Positions 42,199 to 51,050 are shown, counted from the first letter of the stretch. The stretch is DNA of 64,000 bases from Flavobacterium cucumis (GCF_900148835.1 NZ_FRYK01000003.1:124001-188000), one strand, 5' to 3'. Made by a program: numbers and translations. Notes: a model not told the origin generated them from the sequence alone.

Positions 42199-43662
42199 AT
42201 GGGAATTGTCATCAAGCAATCGATTAAAAACACCATCATAACCTATATCGGTTTTGGAATTGGCGCGATTAATACGTTATTTATGTATGGACAATTTTTG
42301 GGGGATACCTTTTATGGTTTGGTCGGTTTCATTTTGTCAGCAGCCAATATTATGATGCCTTTGATGGCGTTTGGAGTTCATAATACCTTGGTGAAATTTT
42401 ATAATGAGTATGAAACGGAAGAGAAAAAATCACAATTTCTAACCTTTGTTTTGGTTTTACCTTTATTAATTGTACTTCCCATAAGTTTGATTGGCTATTT
42501 AGGCTATCATCAAATTGCCGAATTATTATCGCAGAAAAATTCAATTGTTTACGATTATGTGTGGCAAATTCCTGTAATCGGGCTTTGTATGGGTTATTTT
42601 GAGATTTTTTATGCTTGGGTAAAAGTACATATGCAATCGGTTTATGGGAGTTTTGTAAAAGAAGTGCTACTTCGAATCCTGATTTCTATCTTTTTATTCG
42701 CGGTTTATTTTAATGTGATTTCGCCACAACAATTTGTTTTTGCTTTGATGGGAATTTACTTTTTATCGCTTTTAACCATGTTTTTTTACGCAATGAAAGT
42801 GAAATTACCACATTTAAAATTGGTTTTTCCAGACAATTACAAAGCAATTCTAACGTATTGTTTTTTTATTATCTTGTCTGGAAGTGTTGCTAATATGTTG
42901 TTAGATGTCGATAAATTCATGCTGAATTTTTACATCAATATCGATAATATCGCTTTTTATTCGGTTGCTATATTTATTGCAACAGTGATTGCAGTACCAA
43001 GTCGCGCCATGCACCAGATTACTTATCCCATTACAGCAAAATTAATGAGTGAAAATAAGCATGAGGAATTAAACGAATTGTATAAAAAGTCTTCGATTAC
43101 GCTTCAGGTTATTGGTGGTTTGATTTTAGTTGGGATTTTAGTTAATAGCAATCAATTGTACACGGTTTTGCCGAAAGGATATAGCGAAGGAATTGCTGTC
43201 GTTTTCTTAATCGGAATTTCTAAGTATTTCGATTTGATTTTAGGAAATAACAATTCGATTATTTTTAATTCGAAATATTATAGAGCAGTATTGTTTTTAG
43301 GATTGTTCCTAGTTTTTCTTACGGTTTCCTTAAATATGATTTTTATTCCGTTATACGGCTTGAATGGAGCAGCTATAGCAACCTTAATTTCCATTACGTT
43401 ATATAGTTTGTCTAAATTACTGTTTGTTGTGCTTAAAATGAGGCTATTTCCGTTTACTAGAAATACGATTGTCTCGTTAGTTTTGGCAATAATTACTTTT
43501 GGAGTGTTTTATTATTGGGATTTCAATTTTCATCCTTTTGTAAATATAATCTTGAAATCCATTTTAGTGACTATTTTCTACTTAGGATTGAGTTATTATT
43601 TGAAGATTTCTTCAGATATTAATTTTGTAATGATGTCTGTTTTTAAGAGAATATTCAAATAA
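42199..43662 (+). CDS. Polysaccharide biosynthesis flippase (Wzx-like, MOP superfamily)
   Basis: A 487-aa membrane protein with about 12-14 hydrophobic helices spread over the full length. It opens IKQSIKNTIITYIGFGIGAINTLFMYG, the usual start of polysaccharide exporters of the PST/MOP family, and has RAMHQITYPITAKLMSENKHEELNELYKKSSITLQVIGG in the middle. Such proteins turn lipid-linked oligosaccharides from the cytoplasmic to the periplasmic side. Gene order glycosyltransferase-flippase, 17 nt apart, supports the assignment. The substrate is unknown. Confidence 0.88.
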   Translation: MGIVIKQSIKNTIITYIGFGIGAINTLFMYGQFLGDTFYGLVGFILSAANIMMPLMAFGVHNTLVKFYNEYETEEKKSQFLTFVLVLPLLIVLPISLIGYLGYHQIAELLSQKNSIVYDYVWQIPVIGLCMGYFEIFYAWVKVHMQSVYGSFVKEVLLRILISIFLFAVYFNVISPQQFVFALMGIYFLSLLTMFFYAMKVKLPHLKLVFPDNYKAILTYCFFIILSGSVANMLLDVDKFMLNFYINIDNIAFYSVAIFIATVIAVPSRAMHQITYPITAKLMSENKHEELNELYKKSSITLQVIGGLILVGILVNSNQLYTVLPKGYSEGIAVVFLIGISKYFDLILGNNNSIIFNSKYYRAVLFLGLFLVFLTVSLNMIFIPLYGLNGAAIATLISITLYSLSKLLFVVLKMRLFPFTRNTIVSLVLAIITFGVFYYWDFNFHPFVNIILKSILVTIFYLGLSYYLKISSDINFVMMSVFKRIFK

Positions 43663-43864
43663 TAATTGCACACAAAGACGCTATGGCACATTTTTTTTAA
43701 AACCAATAAGTTATTCAAGTTTGTTTTCTATGTTTATTATGTAAAGTTAAACGACTAAAATTACTCACAAAGTATAGCTATTAATCTATGTCTTTAAAAA
43801 AGTTTAAAAGTTCAGTTAAGTTATTTTTTTAAATTGATTTTTGAATTTGACTTTACGTTTGAAC

Positions 43865-43905
43865 ATAAAAAATCCTGCATCATCTTCTTAGAATCCGCAG
43901 GATTT
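43865..43905 (-). terminator. Intrinsic terminator of the YD-like repeat gene
   Basis: AATCCTGC (43871-43878) pairs with GCAGGATT (43897-43904), with a T-run on the minus strand. The plus-strand gap before it (43663-43864) shows nothing else I can support. Confidence 0.7.
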
Positions 43906-43930
43906 AAAAACAAACTTAACCAACCAATTT

Positions 43931-44623
43931 TTATTTTTTCTTCATTTCAAAAATTTCTTTTTTGATTTCTTTTACATCATCATCAGACATTTTCGCTTTA
44001 GAACCGTCTTTTCTGTAGTAATAATAGTCTTCGTCGCTTCCGAAATCATCATCGTAATCGTCTCCGTAGTCATAACCACCGTTTCCGCCATTATAATGAG
44101 TACCTCTTGGGTTGTAAAGATAGCCGTTGTTTCCATGGTTAATAAAACCATATACATTTACTATTCGTCCTCTTCTGTCGTAAACAATTCGCATGTTACC
44201 CACTTTTGTTACCGCAAAACTATTGTAAGTCATGTAAATCGTTCCAATGCGTTTTACTCTACCAAAAGCATCATAGTTGATATACACATTTCCTACGCGT
44301 CTTACTCTACCAAAGTTATCGTGCTCAATGCGAACCCCTCTCTCAGATGGACCATAATATTCTCGAGTTCTTGGAGCGCCATTAGTTCTGTTTACATGAT
44401 ATCTTATACCAGTAGGTCTTGTGTTGAAATCAAATTCTCCATTTGGAAACAACATAAACTCAATACCTCGTTCTTTAAAAATGATAGGTTCGGCATCTCG
44501 ATAATCGATGTAATACCCTCTTCTGTTTGTATTGTCAGAAAAAACAGAGCTTTCTGACGCTAATGCCAAGTTTCCTACCAGAACGATACTGGCTACTACT
44601 AAAAGTGTAATTTTTTTACTCAT
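43931..44623 (-). CDS. Exported protein with short YD-like repeats
   Basis: About 230 aa after the preferred start (MSKKITLLVVASIVLVGNLALAS, a signal peptide). After residue 40, IEFMLFPNGEFDFNTRPTG leads into four tandem units of about 17 residues: IEHDNFGRVRRVGNV, INYDAFGRVKRIGTI, MTYNSFAVTKVGNM and IVYDRRGRIVNVYG, a short YD/RHS-like repeat. The C-terminal part is Gly/Asp/Tyr-rich (GGNGGYDYGDDYDDDFGSDEDYYYYRKDG) and ends in a Lys-rich helix. I do not recognise a named family; similar proteins are annotated as hypothetical in Flavobacterium. An upstream ATG at 44668 extends the frame by 15 residues that would spoil the signal peptide. The repeats may form a small beta layer on the cell surface. 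Confidence 0.6.
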   Translation of the reverse strand: MSKKITLLVVASIVLVGNLALASESSVFSDNTNRRGYYIDYRDAEPIIFKERGIEFMLFPNGEFDFNTRPTGIRYHVNRTNGAPRTREYYGPSERGVRIEHDNFGRVRRVGNVYINYDAFGRVKRIGTIYMTYNSFAVTKVGNMRIVYDRRGRIVNVYGFINHGNNGYLYNPRGTHYNGGNGGYDYGDDYDDDFGSDEDYYYYRKDGSKAKMSDDDVKEIKKEIFEMKKK

Positions 44624-44809
44624 GAAATACAGATTTAGTTTTCGGAATTCGTGAATCATCGATTTCATAATACAACAATTTAAAAGTTGGGCAACTTCAT
44701 TTTAAAATTCGTTTCCAAAACGGTTGCTTGATTATGGAATTTCAATTGCTGTGCCAAACTCAAAAAAAGTGTTGTAAACGAGTTGTTAATGAGTTGTTAT
44801 TAAATAAAA

Positions 44810-44842
44810 AAAGAACGCTAACTGTTTGATAGCGTTCTTTTT
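44810..44842 (-). terminator. Intrinsic terminator of the CCC-motif operon
   Basis: AAAGAACGCTA (44810-44820) pairs with TAGCGTTCTTT (44830-44840). Its A-run on the left gives a T-run on the minus strand. Confidence 0.82.
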
Positions 44843-44867
44843 AAATTGTAGATTTTATTCGATAGTA

Positions 44868-45191
44868 TTAACTTCCGTATCTTCTCATCATTTCTTGTTG
44901 CATTTGTTCAATACCCTCCATTCCTAAAGTTGAGAATAAAAAGATTACATAAATTAAATAAATAACTCCTAATGCAATTCCGATAATACTTAAGATTTTT
45001 CCTATTTTTAAATTGTTGTAGTTAGTGTATACACTTGGGTTTTCAGCATATAGTTTAGCATCTTTATTGGCTAAAACTAATCCAATAGCTCCAAGGATAA
45101 TACTAATGATTCCATAACAACAACAGGTTAAAATAGAGAAGATTCCTAAAATTAGGACAGCGGTAGCATTAGGTAATTTTTGATTTTCCAT
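44868..45191 (-). CDS. CCC-motif membrane protein
   Basis: A 107-aa protein with two transmembrane segments (VLILGIFSILTCCCYGIISIILGAIGLVLA and LSIIGIALGVIYLIYVIFLF) separated by a soluble loop of about 28 residues. The CCC triplet at residues 23-25 with following Y-G-I defines the Bacteroidota family of CCC-motif membrane proteins, related to DUF4190. Function unknown. It begins 12 nt after the stop of the DUF2752 gene on the same strand, and the two are usually neighbours, so they are likely to work in the same process. Confidence 0.88.
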   Translation of the reverse strand: MENQKLPNATAVLILGIFSILTCCCYGIISIILGAIGLVLANKDAKLYAENPSVYTNYNNLKIGKILSIIGIALGVIYLIYVIFLFSTLGMEGIEQMQQEMMRRYGS

Positions 45192-45203
45192 AAAATATAA
45201 AGT

Positions 45204-45494
45204 TTAATTGGTTACGGTATTAGAATATATTTTGATAAAATAAGCTATTAGTAATACGGCTCCATTTAAAACGGCGCTTGCAATAACTAATTTATAGTAG
45301 TTTCTTTTTTTATCAAAAAGATGAAATCCCAAAAGAATAAAAAACAAACCTAATGTATAAATCGCAGGAAACATTTTAAAAGCTTCCCAAAATTCACCTT
45401 CTAATAAAAAAGCAATGGCTCTTTGTGTTCCGCAACCTGGACATTCAACTCCAAAAAGTTGTTTGTTCATACAAGGTAACATGTGTTCTTCCAT
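45204..45494 (-). CDS. DUF2752 membrane protein
   Basis: A 96-aa protein with the conserved ECPGCGTQRAIAFLLEGEFWEAFKMFP near the N-terminus (Cys-x2-Cys, PGCGxxRA signature) followed by two hydrophobic segments (AIYTLGLFFILLGFHLF and VIASAVLNGAVLLIAYFIKIY). DUF2752 proteins are small inner-membrane proteins of unknown function. The CPGC pair could bind a metal or form a redox pair, which I infer only. Co-transcribed with the CCC-motif gene. Confidence 0.85.
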   Translation of the reverse strand: MEEHMLPCMNKQLFGVECPGCGTQRAIAFLLEGEFWEAFKMFPAIYTLGLFFILLGFHLFDKKRNYYKLVIASAVLNGAVLLIAYFIKIYSNTVTN

Positions 45495-45572
45495 AATGCT
45501 TTTTTGTGGTTAAAAATTGTTCCACAAGTTTACAAAAAAAAGTTCAAAAACAAATACTAATTTTAAAAGCAC

Positions 45573-45580
45573 TACTTTTG
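45573..45580 (+). promoter_or_regulatory. Promoter -7 element of the 45605-46340 unit
   Basis: TACTTTTG, 25 nt before the ATG at 45605. Confidence 0.5.
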
Positions 45581-45604
45581 AAAACTTTATTTAAAGAGAA
45601 AATT

Positions 45605-45802
45605 ATGAAACAATTTTTATACATTTTGGTGTTCGCAGCGGTCGGAATTTTTGCCATGATGGAACAATCAAAACCAGCTCCAAATCGATTTATTATGATA
45701 GGAGCAATGGCTGTTTTTATGTTTGGATTATTTAGATTAATGAAGAAAATTCCATCTAAAAATGATGGAGAAAACGAAGAAGAAAATGGCACAGAAATTT
45801 GA
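45605..45802 (+). CDS. Small membrane protein, 65 aa
   Basis: MKQFLYILVFAAVGIFAMME is a membrane helix, followed by a second (FIMIGAMAVFMFGLFRLM) and an acidic tail (NDGENEEENGTEI). I start at ATG 45605 because the promoter's -7 element lies at 45573-45580; a longer frame from a GTG at 45506 would begin upstream of the promoter. It overlaps the next gene by 17 nt, so the two are coupled. Conserved small proteins of this layout are found next to Smr genes in flavobacteria, but I know no function. Confidence 0.68.
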   Translation: MKQFLYILVFAAVGIFAMMEQSKPAPNRFIMIGAMAVFMFGLFRLMKKIPSKNDGENEEENGTEI

Positions 45803-46340
45803 AATAGGAGATAAGGTTGCGGTTTTAGACGACGACATCTCCGGAGTAGTAATTAAGGTTCAAAACAATGAAATTTCAGTGGAAACAACTGATAAATTTG
45901 TGATGACATTTTTTGTCAACGAATTAGTTAAAATAAATAATTCCAATGAGTTAAGTGGTTTTTTCTCTACTCAAAGTTTAGGTTCTGTTTTAAAAGATAA
46001 AGAAGAGCCAAAAAAGCGCAATTTTGTCAAGGAAAAGCGTTCTCGTAAGGATGAATTTGTCTTAGAAGTGGATTTGCACATTGAAAAGTTAGTGCCTTCA
46101 AAACGTGGAATGAGCAACTATGATATTTTAACGTTACAAGTAGAAACAGCAAAACGGCAACTCGATTTTGCAATCAAAAATCGGTTGCCAAAAGTGGTAC
46201 TTATTCATGGCGTAGGTGAAGGTGTTTTGAAAGCCGAATTAGATTTTATGTTGGGGCGATATGATACCATTTCGTTCCAAGATGCGAACTATCAAAAATA
46301 TGGTTTGGGAGCTACTGAAGTTTATATTAAACAAAAGTAG
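45786..46340 (+). CDS. Smr-domain protein (MutS2-like C-terminal domain, DUF2027 type)
   Basis: A 184-aa protein with an N-terminal SH3-like beta domain (FEIGDKVAVLDDDISGVVIKVQNNEISVETTDKFVMTFF), a linker (EEPKKRNFVKEKRSRKDEF) and an Smr domain from about residue 105: LEVDLHIEKLVPSKRGMSNYDIL (DLH motif), then LPKVVLIHGVGEGVLKAEL (HGxGxG). Smr domains nick or bind branched DNA or act on stalled ribosomes. The Bacteroidota form without MutS2's ATPase matches the DUF2027-Smr layout. I use ATG 45786 (MAQKFEIGDK); a start 24 nt upstream adds eight residues of the overlapping gene's frame. Confidence 0.85.
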   Translation: MAQKFEIGDKVAVLDDDISGVVIKVQNNEISVETTDKFVMTFFVNELVKINNSNELSGFFSTQSLGSVLKDKEEPKKRNFVKEKRSRKDEFVLEVDLHIEKLVPSKRGMSNYDILTLQVETAKRQLDFAIKNRLPKVVLIHGVGEGVLKAELDFMLGRYDTISFQDANYQKYGLGATEVYIKQK

Positions 46341-46486
46341 GAACTAGAAATTGTTATGATTTTTGGTCATGTAATTTAAGTAGCTTTCTCAAAAACTGAT
46401 TTTCTATTTTTTACGTAAGTACATATACATTGTTATAAATAATTGTTAAACAGTGTATCAGGCTTTTTAATTAGGTAGTTAAGGTT

Positions 46487-46494
46487 TAATTTTG
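46487..46494 (+). promoter_or_regulatory. Promoter -7 element of the YadA-head-like gene
   Basis: TAATTTTG, 16 nt before the ATG at 46510. Confidence 0.45.
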
Positions 46495-46509
46495 CAAAAA
46501 AAATAAAAT

Positions 46510-47934
46510 ATGATTAAGAAATTACTTCTGTTTTTTGTATTTACTTCAATTGTTTCTCATGCTCAAATAGGAATTGGTACAACTGCTCCAGATCCCTCTT
46601 CAATGTTAGATATTAGAAGTACTAATGCTGGTTTGTTGATTCCTAGAGTCAATCTAACATCAACTACAGACAATGTTACGATTCCAAACCCAGCCTTAAG
46701 CTTAATGGTTTACAACTTGGCTACTCAAAATGATGTAACTCCTGGATTCTATTTTTGGCAAGGAGGTTCTTGGAGTGCTTTGTCACAATCCACTATTCCG
46801 ACTACACCCACTTCAGGATGGGGTTTAAATGGAAATACTTTAACAACGGGAAGTGAATTTCTTGGAAGTACAAATTATCAACCCTTGCATTTTAGAGTGA
46901 ATAACCAACAAGTTGGTAGATTCCATCCAAATGGGGGCATCGCTTTCGGAGTAGGTGCTCTTGCAAATGATAATCATTCAATTGCAATTGGTTCAGGAGC
47001 AAGATCTTCAACCAGTAATCAAGCAATTGCTATTGGACAGGCTTCTAACGCTTCAGGTTTTCAAGCTACAGCTATAGGTTTTCAATCTAGCGCAACAGCT
47101 AACAACACATTATCTTTTGGAACCAATGCAGCCGCATCAGGTTTTCAATCCTACAGTTTTGGGGTAAATTCTGTTTCGAATACAAACAATGCTTTAGCAC
47201 TCGGAACAAGTTCAAGAGCAACAGGTCAACAAGCGACTGCTTTAGGAAATGAAGCGAATGCAAGTGCACAAAATGCAACTGCTATTGGATATCAAGCAAT
47301 TGCAACACAATCCAATTCTATAATTTTAGGAAGTTCAACAAATACTAACAATAGAGTGGGTATAGGAACAAATACTCCAGATGAACGTTTGCACATTAAC
47401 GGTTCTGTTAAAATAGTAGATGGTACACAAGGCGCTGGTAGAGTGTTAACTTCTGACGCAACTGGTAGAGCTAGTTGGACAAATTCTCCAGGTCTAAAAG
47501 CATATGCTGATATTTATAATAATGTAAATCGTATTATTTCAAACGGAACAAATAGTGTTTCATTTGGTTCAACTAATGCATCATCAAATATTACAGTTAG
47601 TAATACAGGTTTTACAATTTTAACCACTGGAAGATATAGAATCTCATATAGATTAACTTTATTGAACAATAGTAATAGAGAGGTTGATTTAACATATAAT
47701 TTACTTCTAGGTAATAATGTAATACCAGCTTCATTGAGTGTCACAAGGTTAAATCCAAATGTAAACGAGAGAATTTCTTTGAGTGCTAATGTTATTGTGA
47801 ATTTGACAGCTGGTCAGACAGTATCTCTTGCAGGTACCCCGGTCTATTTTCAAAATGGTGGTGGAAATGGGAATGGAAACAGTGCTTTTCTTATTGCTAA
47901 CGGATGTAATATGACAATAGAGTTGATTGATTAA
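46510..47934 (+). CDS. Surface protein with YadA-like head repeats
   Basis: A 474-aa exported protein. Signal peptide to about residue 19 (IVSHAQ), then the common flavobacterial N-domain IGIGTTAPDPSSMLDIRSTNAGLLIPRV. Residues about 155-280 carry about nine repeats of 14-15 residues on the pattern (A/S)xAIGxxAxAxGxxA, as in trimeric-autotransporter (YadA) heads. RVGIGTNTPDERLHINGSVKI follows, and the last 140 residues (from PGLKAYADIYNNVNRII) form a C1q/TNF-like beta sandwich. There is no membrane anchor of YadA and no obvious type IX sorting domain. The whole suggests a trimeric fibre, possibly an adhesin, but export beyond the periplasm is not shown. Confidence 0.8.
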   Translation: MIKKLLLFFVFTSIVSHAQIGIGTTAPDPSSMLDIRSTNAGLLIPRVNLTSTTDNVTIPNPALSLMVYNLATQNDVTPGFYFWQGGSWSALSQSTIPTTPTSGWGLNGNTLTTGSEFLGSTNYQPLHFRVNNQQVGRFHPNGGIAFGVGALANDNHSIAIGSGARSSTSNQAIAIGQASNASGFQATAIGFQSSATANNTLSFGTNAAASGFQSYSFGVNSVSNTNNALALGTSSRATGQQATALGNEANASAQNATAIGYQAIATQSNSIILGSSTNTNNRVGIGTNTPDERLHINGSVKIVDGTQGAGRVLTSDATGRASWTNSPGLKAYADIYNNVNRIISNGTNSVSFGSTNASSNITVSNTGFTILTTGRYRISYRLTLLNNSNREVDLTYNLLLGNNVIPASLSVTRLNPNVNERISLSANVIVNLTAGQTVSLAGTPVYFQNGGGNGNGNSAFLIANGCNMTIELID

Positions 47935-47950
47935 GAATTTAAAAAAAAAA

Positions 47951-47985
47951 GAAAACCCATTCGAAAGAATGGGTTTTCTTTTAAG
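47951..47985 (+). terminator. Intrinsic terminator after the YadA-like gene
   Basis: GAAAACCCATTC (47951-47962), GAAA loop, GAATGGGTTTTC (47967-47978), then a T-run. Confidence 0.92.
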
Positions 47986-47996
47986 ATTTAATGTCG

Positions 47997-48004
47997 TATT
48001 TTTG
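47997..48004 (+). promoter_or_regulatory. pabB promoter, -7 element
   Basis: TATTTTTG, 19 nt before the TTG start codon of pabB. Confidence 0.5.
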
Positions 48005-48023
48005 ATTTCTTAATTTATTAACC

Positions 48024-49310
48024 TTGAGAGCCATATTTTCTAAGAAAATCACTAATGCGTTAGTTTTTAAAAAACAACTTTTAATTTGGGCCAACCAATA
48101 CAGAGAAGTTGTTTTTTTAGATTCGAACCAGTATCATCAAAAGTATTCGAGTTACGATGCAGTTTTAGCAGTTGATGCTTTTACTTCAATTAAAACTGAT
48201 TACGAAAATGCCTTTCAAGATTTGTATCAGTATCAAAGTCAAGCCAAAGATTGGTTGTTTGGCTATTTATCTTATGATTTAAAAAACGATACCGAAGCTT
48301 TACATTCTAACAATTTCGACGGATTAGAATTCCCAGATTTGTTTTTCTTTCAACCCAAAAAGTTGTTTTTAATAAAAGATAATGAAGTCGAAATCCAGTA
48401 TTTGAGATTGTGTGATGATGAAATAGAAACGGATTTCAATGCTATTATTTCAACAGAACTTTGCGACTTTGCGATTTTGCGAGAAATTACAATAAATCAG
48501 AGAATTTCAAAAGAAAATTACCTTTCCAAAGTTTCCAAAATGCTCGAACACATTCACCGTGGCGACATCTATGAAGCGAATTTCTGCATGGAATTTTTTG
48601 CCGAAAATGCTCAAATCGAACCTTTGGAAATCTATCAAAAACTGAATGCAATTTCCGATTCACCATTTGCGGTGTATTTCAAGAATAATGTTCACTATTT
48701 ACTTTCCGCTTCACCTGAACGTTATTTAAGAAAAGAAGGAAATAAAGTCATTTCCCAACCCATTAAAGGCACGGCCAGAAGAAGTTTCGATTTAGAGCAA
48801 GACAAACAATTAAAATTTGATTTAGCTCAAAACGAAAAAGAGCGTTCTGAAAACATCATGATTGTCGATTTAGTTCGAAATGATTTATCGCATACCGCAA
48901 CAAAAGGAAGCGTTCAAGTAGAAGAATTGTGTGCGATTTATACTTTTAAGCAAGTACATCAAATGATTTCTACAGTTGTATCCGAAGTAGAAAATACAAC
49001 ATCTCCCATTGAAATTCTAAGAACTACTTTTCCTATGGGGAGCATGACGGGTGCGCCAAAGATCTCAGCCATGCAAATCATAGAAACATTGGAAGAAACA
49101 AAACGCGGATTGTACAGTGGAGCAGTGGGTTATTTTACTCCAAATGGCGATTTTGATTTTAATGTAGTCATTCGAAGTATTTTATACAATTCAAAAAAGC
49201 AGTATTTGTCTTTTTCAGTAGGTAGTGCCATAACATCTCAAGCCTTTCCTGAGAATGAGTATGAAGAATGTTTGTTGAAAGCAAAAGCGATGTTTGAGGT
49301 TTTAAGCTAA
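48024..49310 (+). CDS. pabB: Aminodeoxychorismate synthase component I (PabB)
   Basis: A 428-aa chorismate-using enzyme that makes 4-amino-4-deoxychorismate for folate. The C-terminal catalytic domain begins near residue 165 (ISKENYLSKVSKMLEHIHRGDIYEANFCMEF). SPERYLRKEGNKVISQPIKGTARR (about residue 235-258) holds the PIKGT lysine that marks aminodeoxychorismate synthase rather than anthranilate synthase. ENIMIVDLVRNDLSHTA and FPMGSMTGAPKISAMQIIE are also present. The N-terminal domain is short, so the Bacteroidota form, not the TrpE form. No ATG precedes the fold; the TTG at 48024 is the only sensible start and lies 19 nt after the -7 element. Confidence 0.9.
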   Translation: MRAIFSKKITNALVFKKQLLIWANQYREVVFLDSNQYHQKYSSYDAVLAVDAFTSIKTDYENAFQDLYQYQSQAKDWLFGYLSYDLKNDTEALHSNNFDGLEFPDLFFFQPKKLFLIKDNEVEIQYLRLCDDEIETDFNAIISTELCDFAILREITINQRISKENYLSKVSKMLEHIHRGDIYEANFCMEFFAENAQIEPLEIYQKLNAISDSPFAVYFKNNVHYLLSASPERYLRKEGNKVISQPIKGTARRSFDLEQDKQLKFDLAQNEKERSENIMIVDLVRNDLSHTATKGSVQVEELCAIYTFKQVHQMISTVVSEVENTTSPIEILRTTFPMGSMTGAPKISAMQIIETLEETKRGLYSGAVGYFTPNGDFDFNVVIRSILYNSKKQYLSFSVGSAITSQAFPENEYEECLLKAKAMFEVLS

Positions 49311-49353
49311 CGAAAAGTTATAAGGGATTATGGAAAAGTAAAAAACAATAAAC

Positions 49354-49709
49354 ATGAAAAGTTATAGAGATTTAATAGTTTGGCAAAAATCGATGAGTTG
49401 GGTTACATCGGTTTATTCTCCAACATCAAAAATCCCTAAAAGTGAAAAGTTTGGGTTAATTTCACAAATTAGGAAAAGTTTAGTCGCTATTCCTTCAAAT
49501 AGAGCTGAAGGTATGGCAGAAATTATAAAAAAGATTATTCAAGATTTTTGCAGATTTCAAGAGGTTCTTTGTTTGAATGTCAAACCCAAATAGAAATCGC
49601 AATAAATTTAGTTTTTATTTCAAGGGAAGATTGTAAAGAAATTAATAATTTGACTATTGAAATCGAAAAAATGCTAAATTTATTAATGAATAAATTATCA
49701 GAAAACTAA
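49354..49709 (+). pseudogene. Four-helix-bundle protein (S23/IVP family), frameshifted
   Basis: The frame starting MKSYRDLIVWQKSMSWVTSV matches the start of the four-helix-bundle (23S rRNA intervening-sequence, IVP) family but loses homology after RAEG and ends early at 49593. A second frame continues the family exactly: KDYSRFLQISRGSLFECQTQIEIAINLVFISREDCKEINNLTIEIEKML..KLSEN, to TAA 49707-49709. Restoring one T at about position 49513 (GGT TAT GGC AGA) would join AEG-YGRN-YKKDYSRF and give a normal 118-aa protein, so one base has been lost. The family is often found inside rRNA genes and as a free gene; its function is unknown. Confidence 0.85.
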
Positions 49710-49742
49710 TCCCTATTCCCTTTTTACTAATTACTTTTGATA

Positions 49743-51050
49743 ATGCTTACAAAACTCCAAAATCATATCACACAAAATTTTCCTCAACTAAAAGGAAAAA
49801 AAATGCTCTTAGCGGTTAGTGGCGGCATTGATAGTATGGTTTTGTTGGATTTGTTTTATAAGTTGAGGTTTACTATTGGCGTAGTACATTGCAATTTCCA
49901 ACTGCGAGGAAAAGAAAGTGATGGAGATGAAATGTTAGTTAGAGAAATATGTCAAGATAGCGACATTCCTTATTTTATCAAGACGTTTGATACAATCGAT
50001 TTTGCTAAAGAAAATAAACTATCCATTCAATTAGCCGCTCGAAAGTTGCGTTATGATTGGTTTCAAGAAATTATTTCATTTGGATTTGATTATGTTTTAA
50101 CGGCACATCATTTGGATGATAACGTAGAAACGTTTTTAATCAATTTTACTAGAGGAACTGGCTTAGAAGGATTAACGGGAATTCCAGCTCAAAATGAAAA
50201 CATTATTCGTCCGTTGTTGCCTTTTTCACGTGAAGAAATTGAAAATTATGCTAAAGAAAATAACATTAAATGGCGAGAGGATTCCACCAATACATCGGAT
50301 AAGTATTTTAGAAATAAATTGCGTCACGACATTGTTCCCATATTAAAAGAATTGAATACGGGATTTTTAGATTCTTTTCAAAATACCTTACACCATTTGC
50401 AAGAATCAGAGCGTTTGGTTGAAGATGCTTCAAACATGGTTTATGAAAAGGTTGTTGAAAAGAAGGAAAGTCAATTGGTAATTCATTTGAAACCATTGCT
50501 TCAATTCCAAAATCACAAAGCGTATTTGTACCAATGGCTTAAAAATTATGGCTTTTCGGCTTGGAATGATCTTTATGATTTGGTGCATGCACAATCAGGA
50601 AAGCAAGTGTTTTCAGAGACCCATGTTGTGTTGAAAGACCGTGAGAAATTAATCCTTTCCGAGAGAAAACCAACAGATAAGGCTGTAGTTTTTAGTATTG
50701 AATCTTTGGATAGTAAAGTTAATATTCCCTTAAAACTTAGGTTTTATAAAGGAGTTAACACAATGGAACGACATTCCAATTGTATATTTGTAGATGAAAG
50801 CAAACTTAAGTTTCCATTGACCATTCGAAAGTGGAAAGAAGGAGATTATTTTTATCCCTCTGGAATGAATGGAAAAAAGAAATTGAGTAAGTATTTCAAA
50901 GATGAAAAATATTCACTTTTAGATAAAAAAAGCCAATGGTTATTATGTTCGGAAGACCAAATTGTTTGGGTAATTGGAAAGCGAGCTGATAATCGATTTT
51001 TATTAAAAGAAAAAACACAAAACTGTATTAAAATCACCTTAGAAGAATGA
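49743..51050 (+). CDS. tilS: tRNA(Ile)-lysidine synthase (TilS)
   Basis: A 435-aa N-type ATP pyrophosphatase with the P-loop-like motif AVSGGIDSMVLLDL (about residues 24-37). Also visible are VVHCNFQLRGKESDGDE, VLTAHHLDDNVETFLINFTRGTGLEGLTGIP (about residue 120-150) and IKWREDSTNTSDKYFRNKLRHDIVPIL. These are the TilS-specific motifs. The C-terminal domains (residues about 300-435) that bind the tRNA end with ADNRFLLKEKTQNCIKITLEE. The enzyme converts C34 of tRNA-Ile2 to lysidine. Start at ATG 49743; the TTG at 49737 lies in the promoter-like TACTTTTG (49732-49739). The stop overlaps the dsbD start (ATGA). Confidence 0.95.
   Translation: MLTKLQNHITQNFPQLKGKKMLLAVSGGIDSMVLLDLFYKLRFTIGVVHCNFQLRGKESDGDEMLVREICQDSDIPYFIKTFDTIDFAKENKLSIQLAARKLRYDWFQEIISFGFDYVLTAHHLDDNVETFLINFTRGTGLEGLTGIPAQNENIIRPLLPFSREEIENYAKENNIKWREDSTNTSDKYFRNKLRHDIVPILKELNTGFLDSFQNTLHHLQESERLVEDASNMVYEKVVEKKESQLVIHLKPLLQFQNHKAYLYQWLKNYGFSAWNDLYDLVHAQSGKQVFSETHVVLKDREKLILSERKPTDKAVVFSIESLDSKVNIPLKLRFYKGVNTMERHSNCIFVDESKLKFPLTIRKWKEGDYFYPSGMNGKKKLSKYFKDEKYSLLDKKSQWLLCSEDQIVWVIGKRADNRFLLKEKTQNCIKITLEE

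Noticed and set aside
43666-43690. Copy of the 'cacaaagacgc...ggcac' intergenic repeat
   Set aside because: Only about 25 bp with mismatches; too weak to list as a feature.
46976-47350. A tandem DNA repeat or CRISPR-like array
   Set aside because: The periodicity is at the protein level (YadA-head repeats); the DNA units differ, have no spacers and are inside a reading frame.
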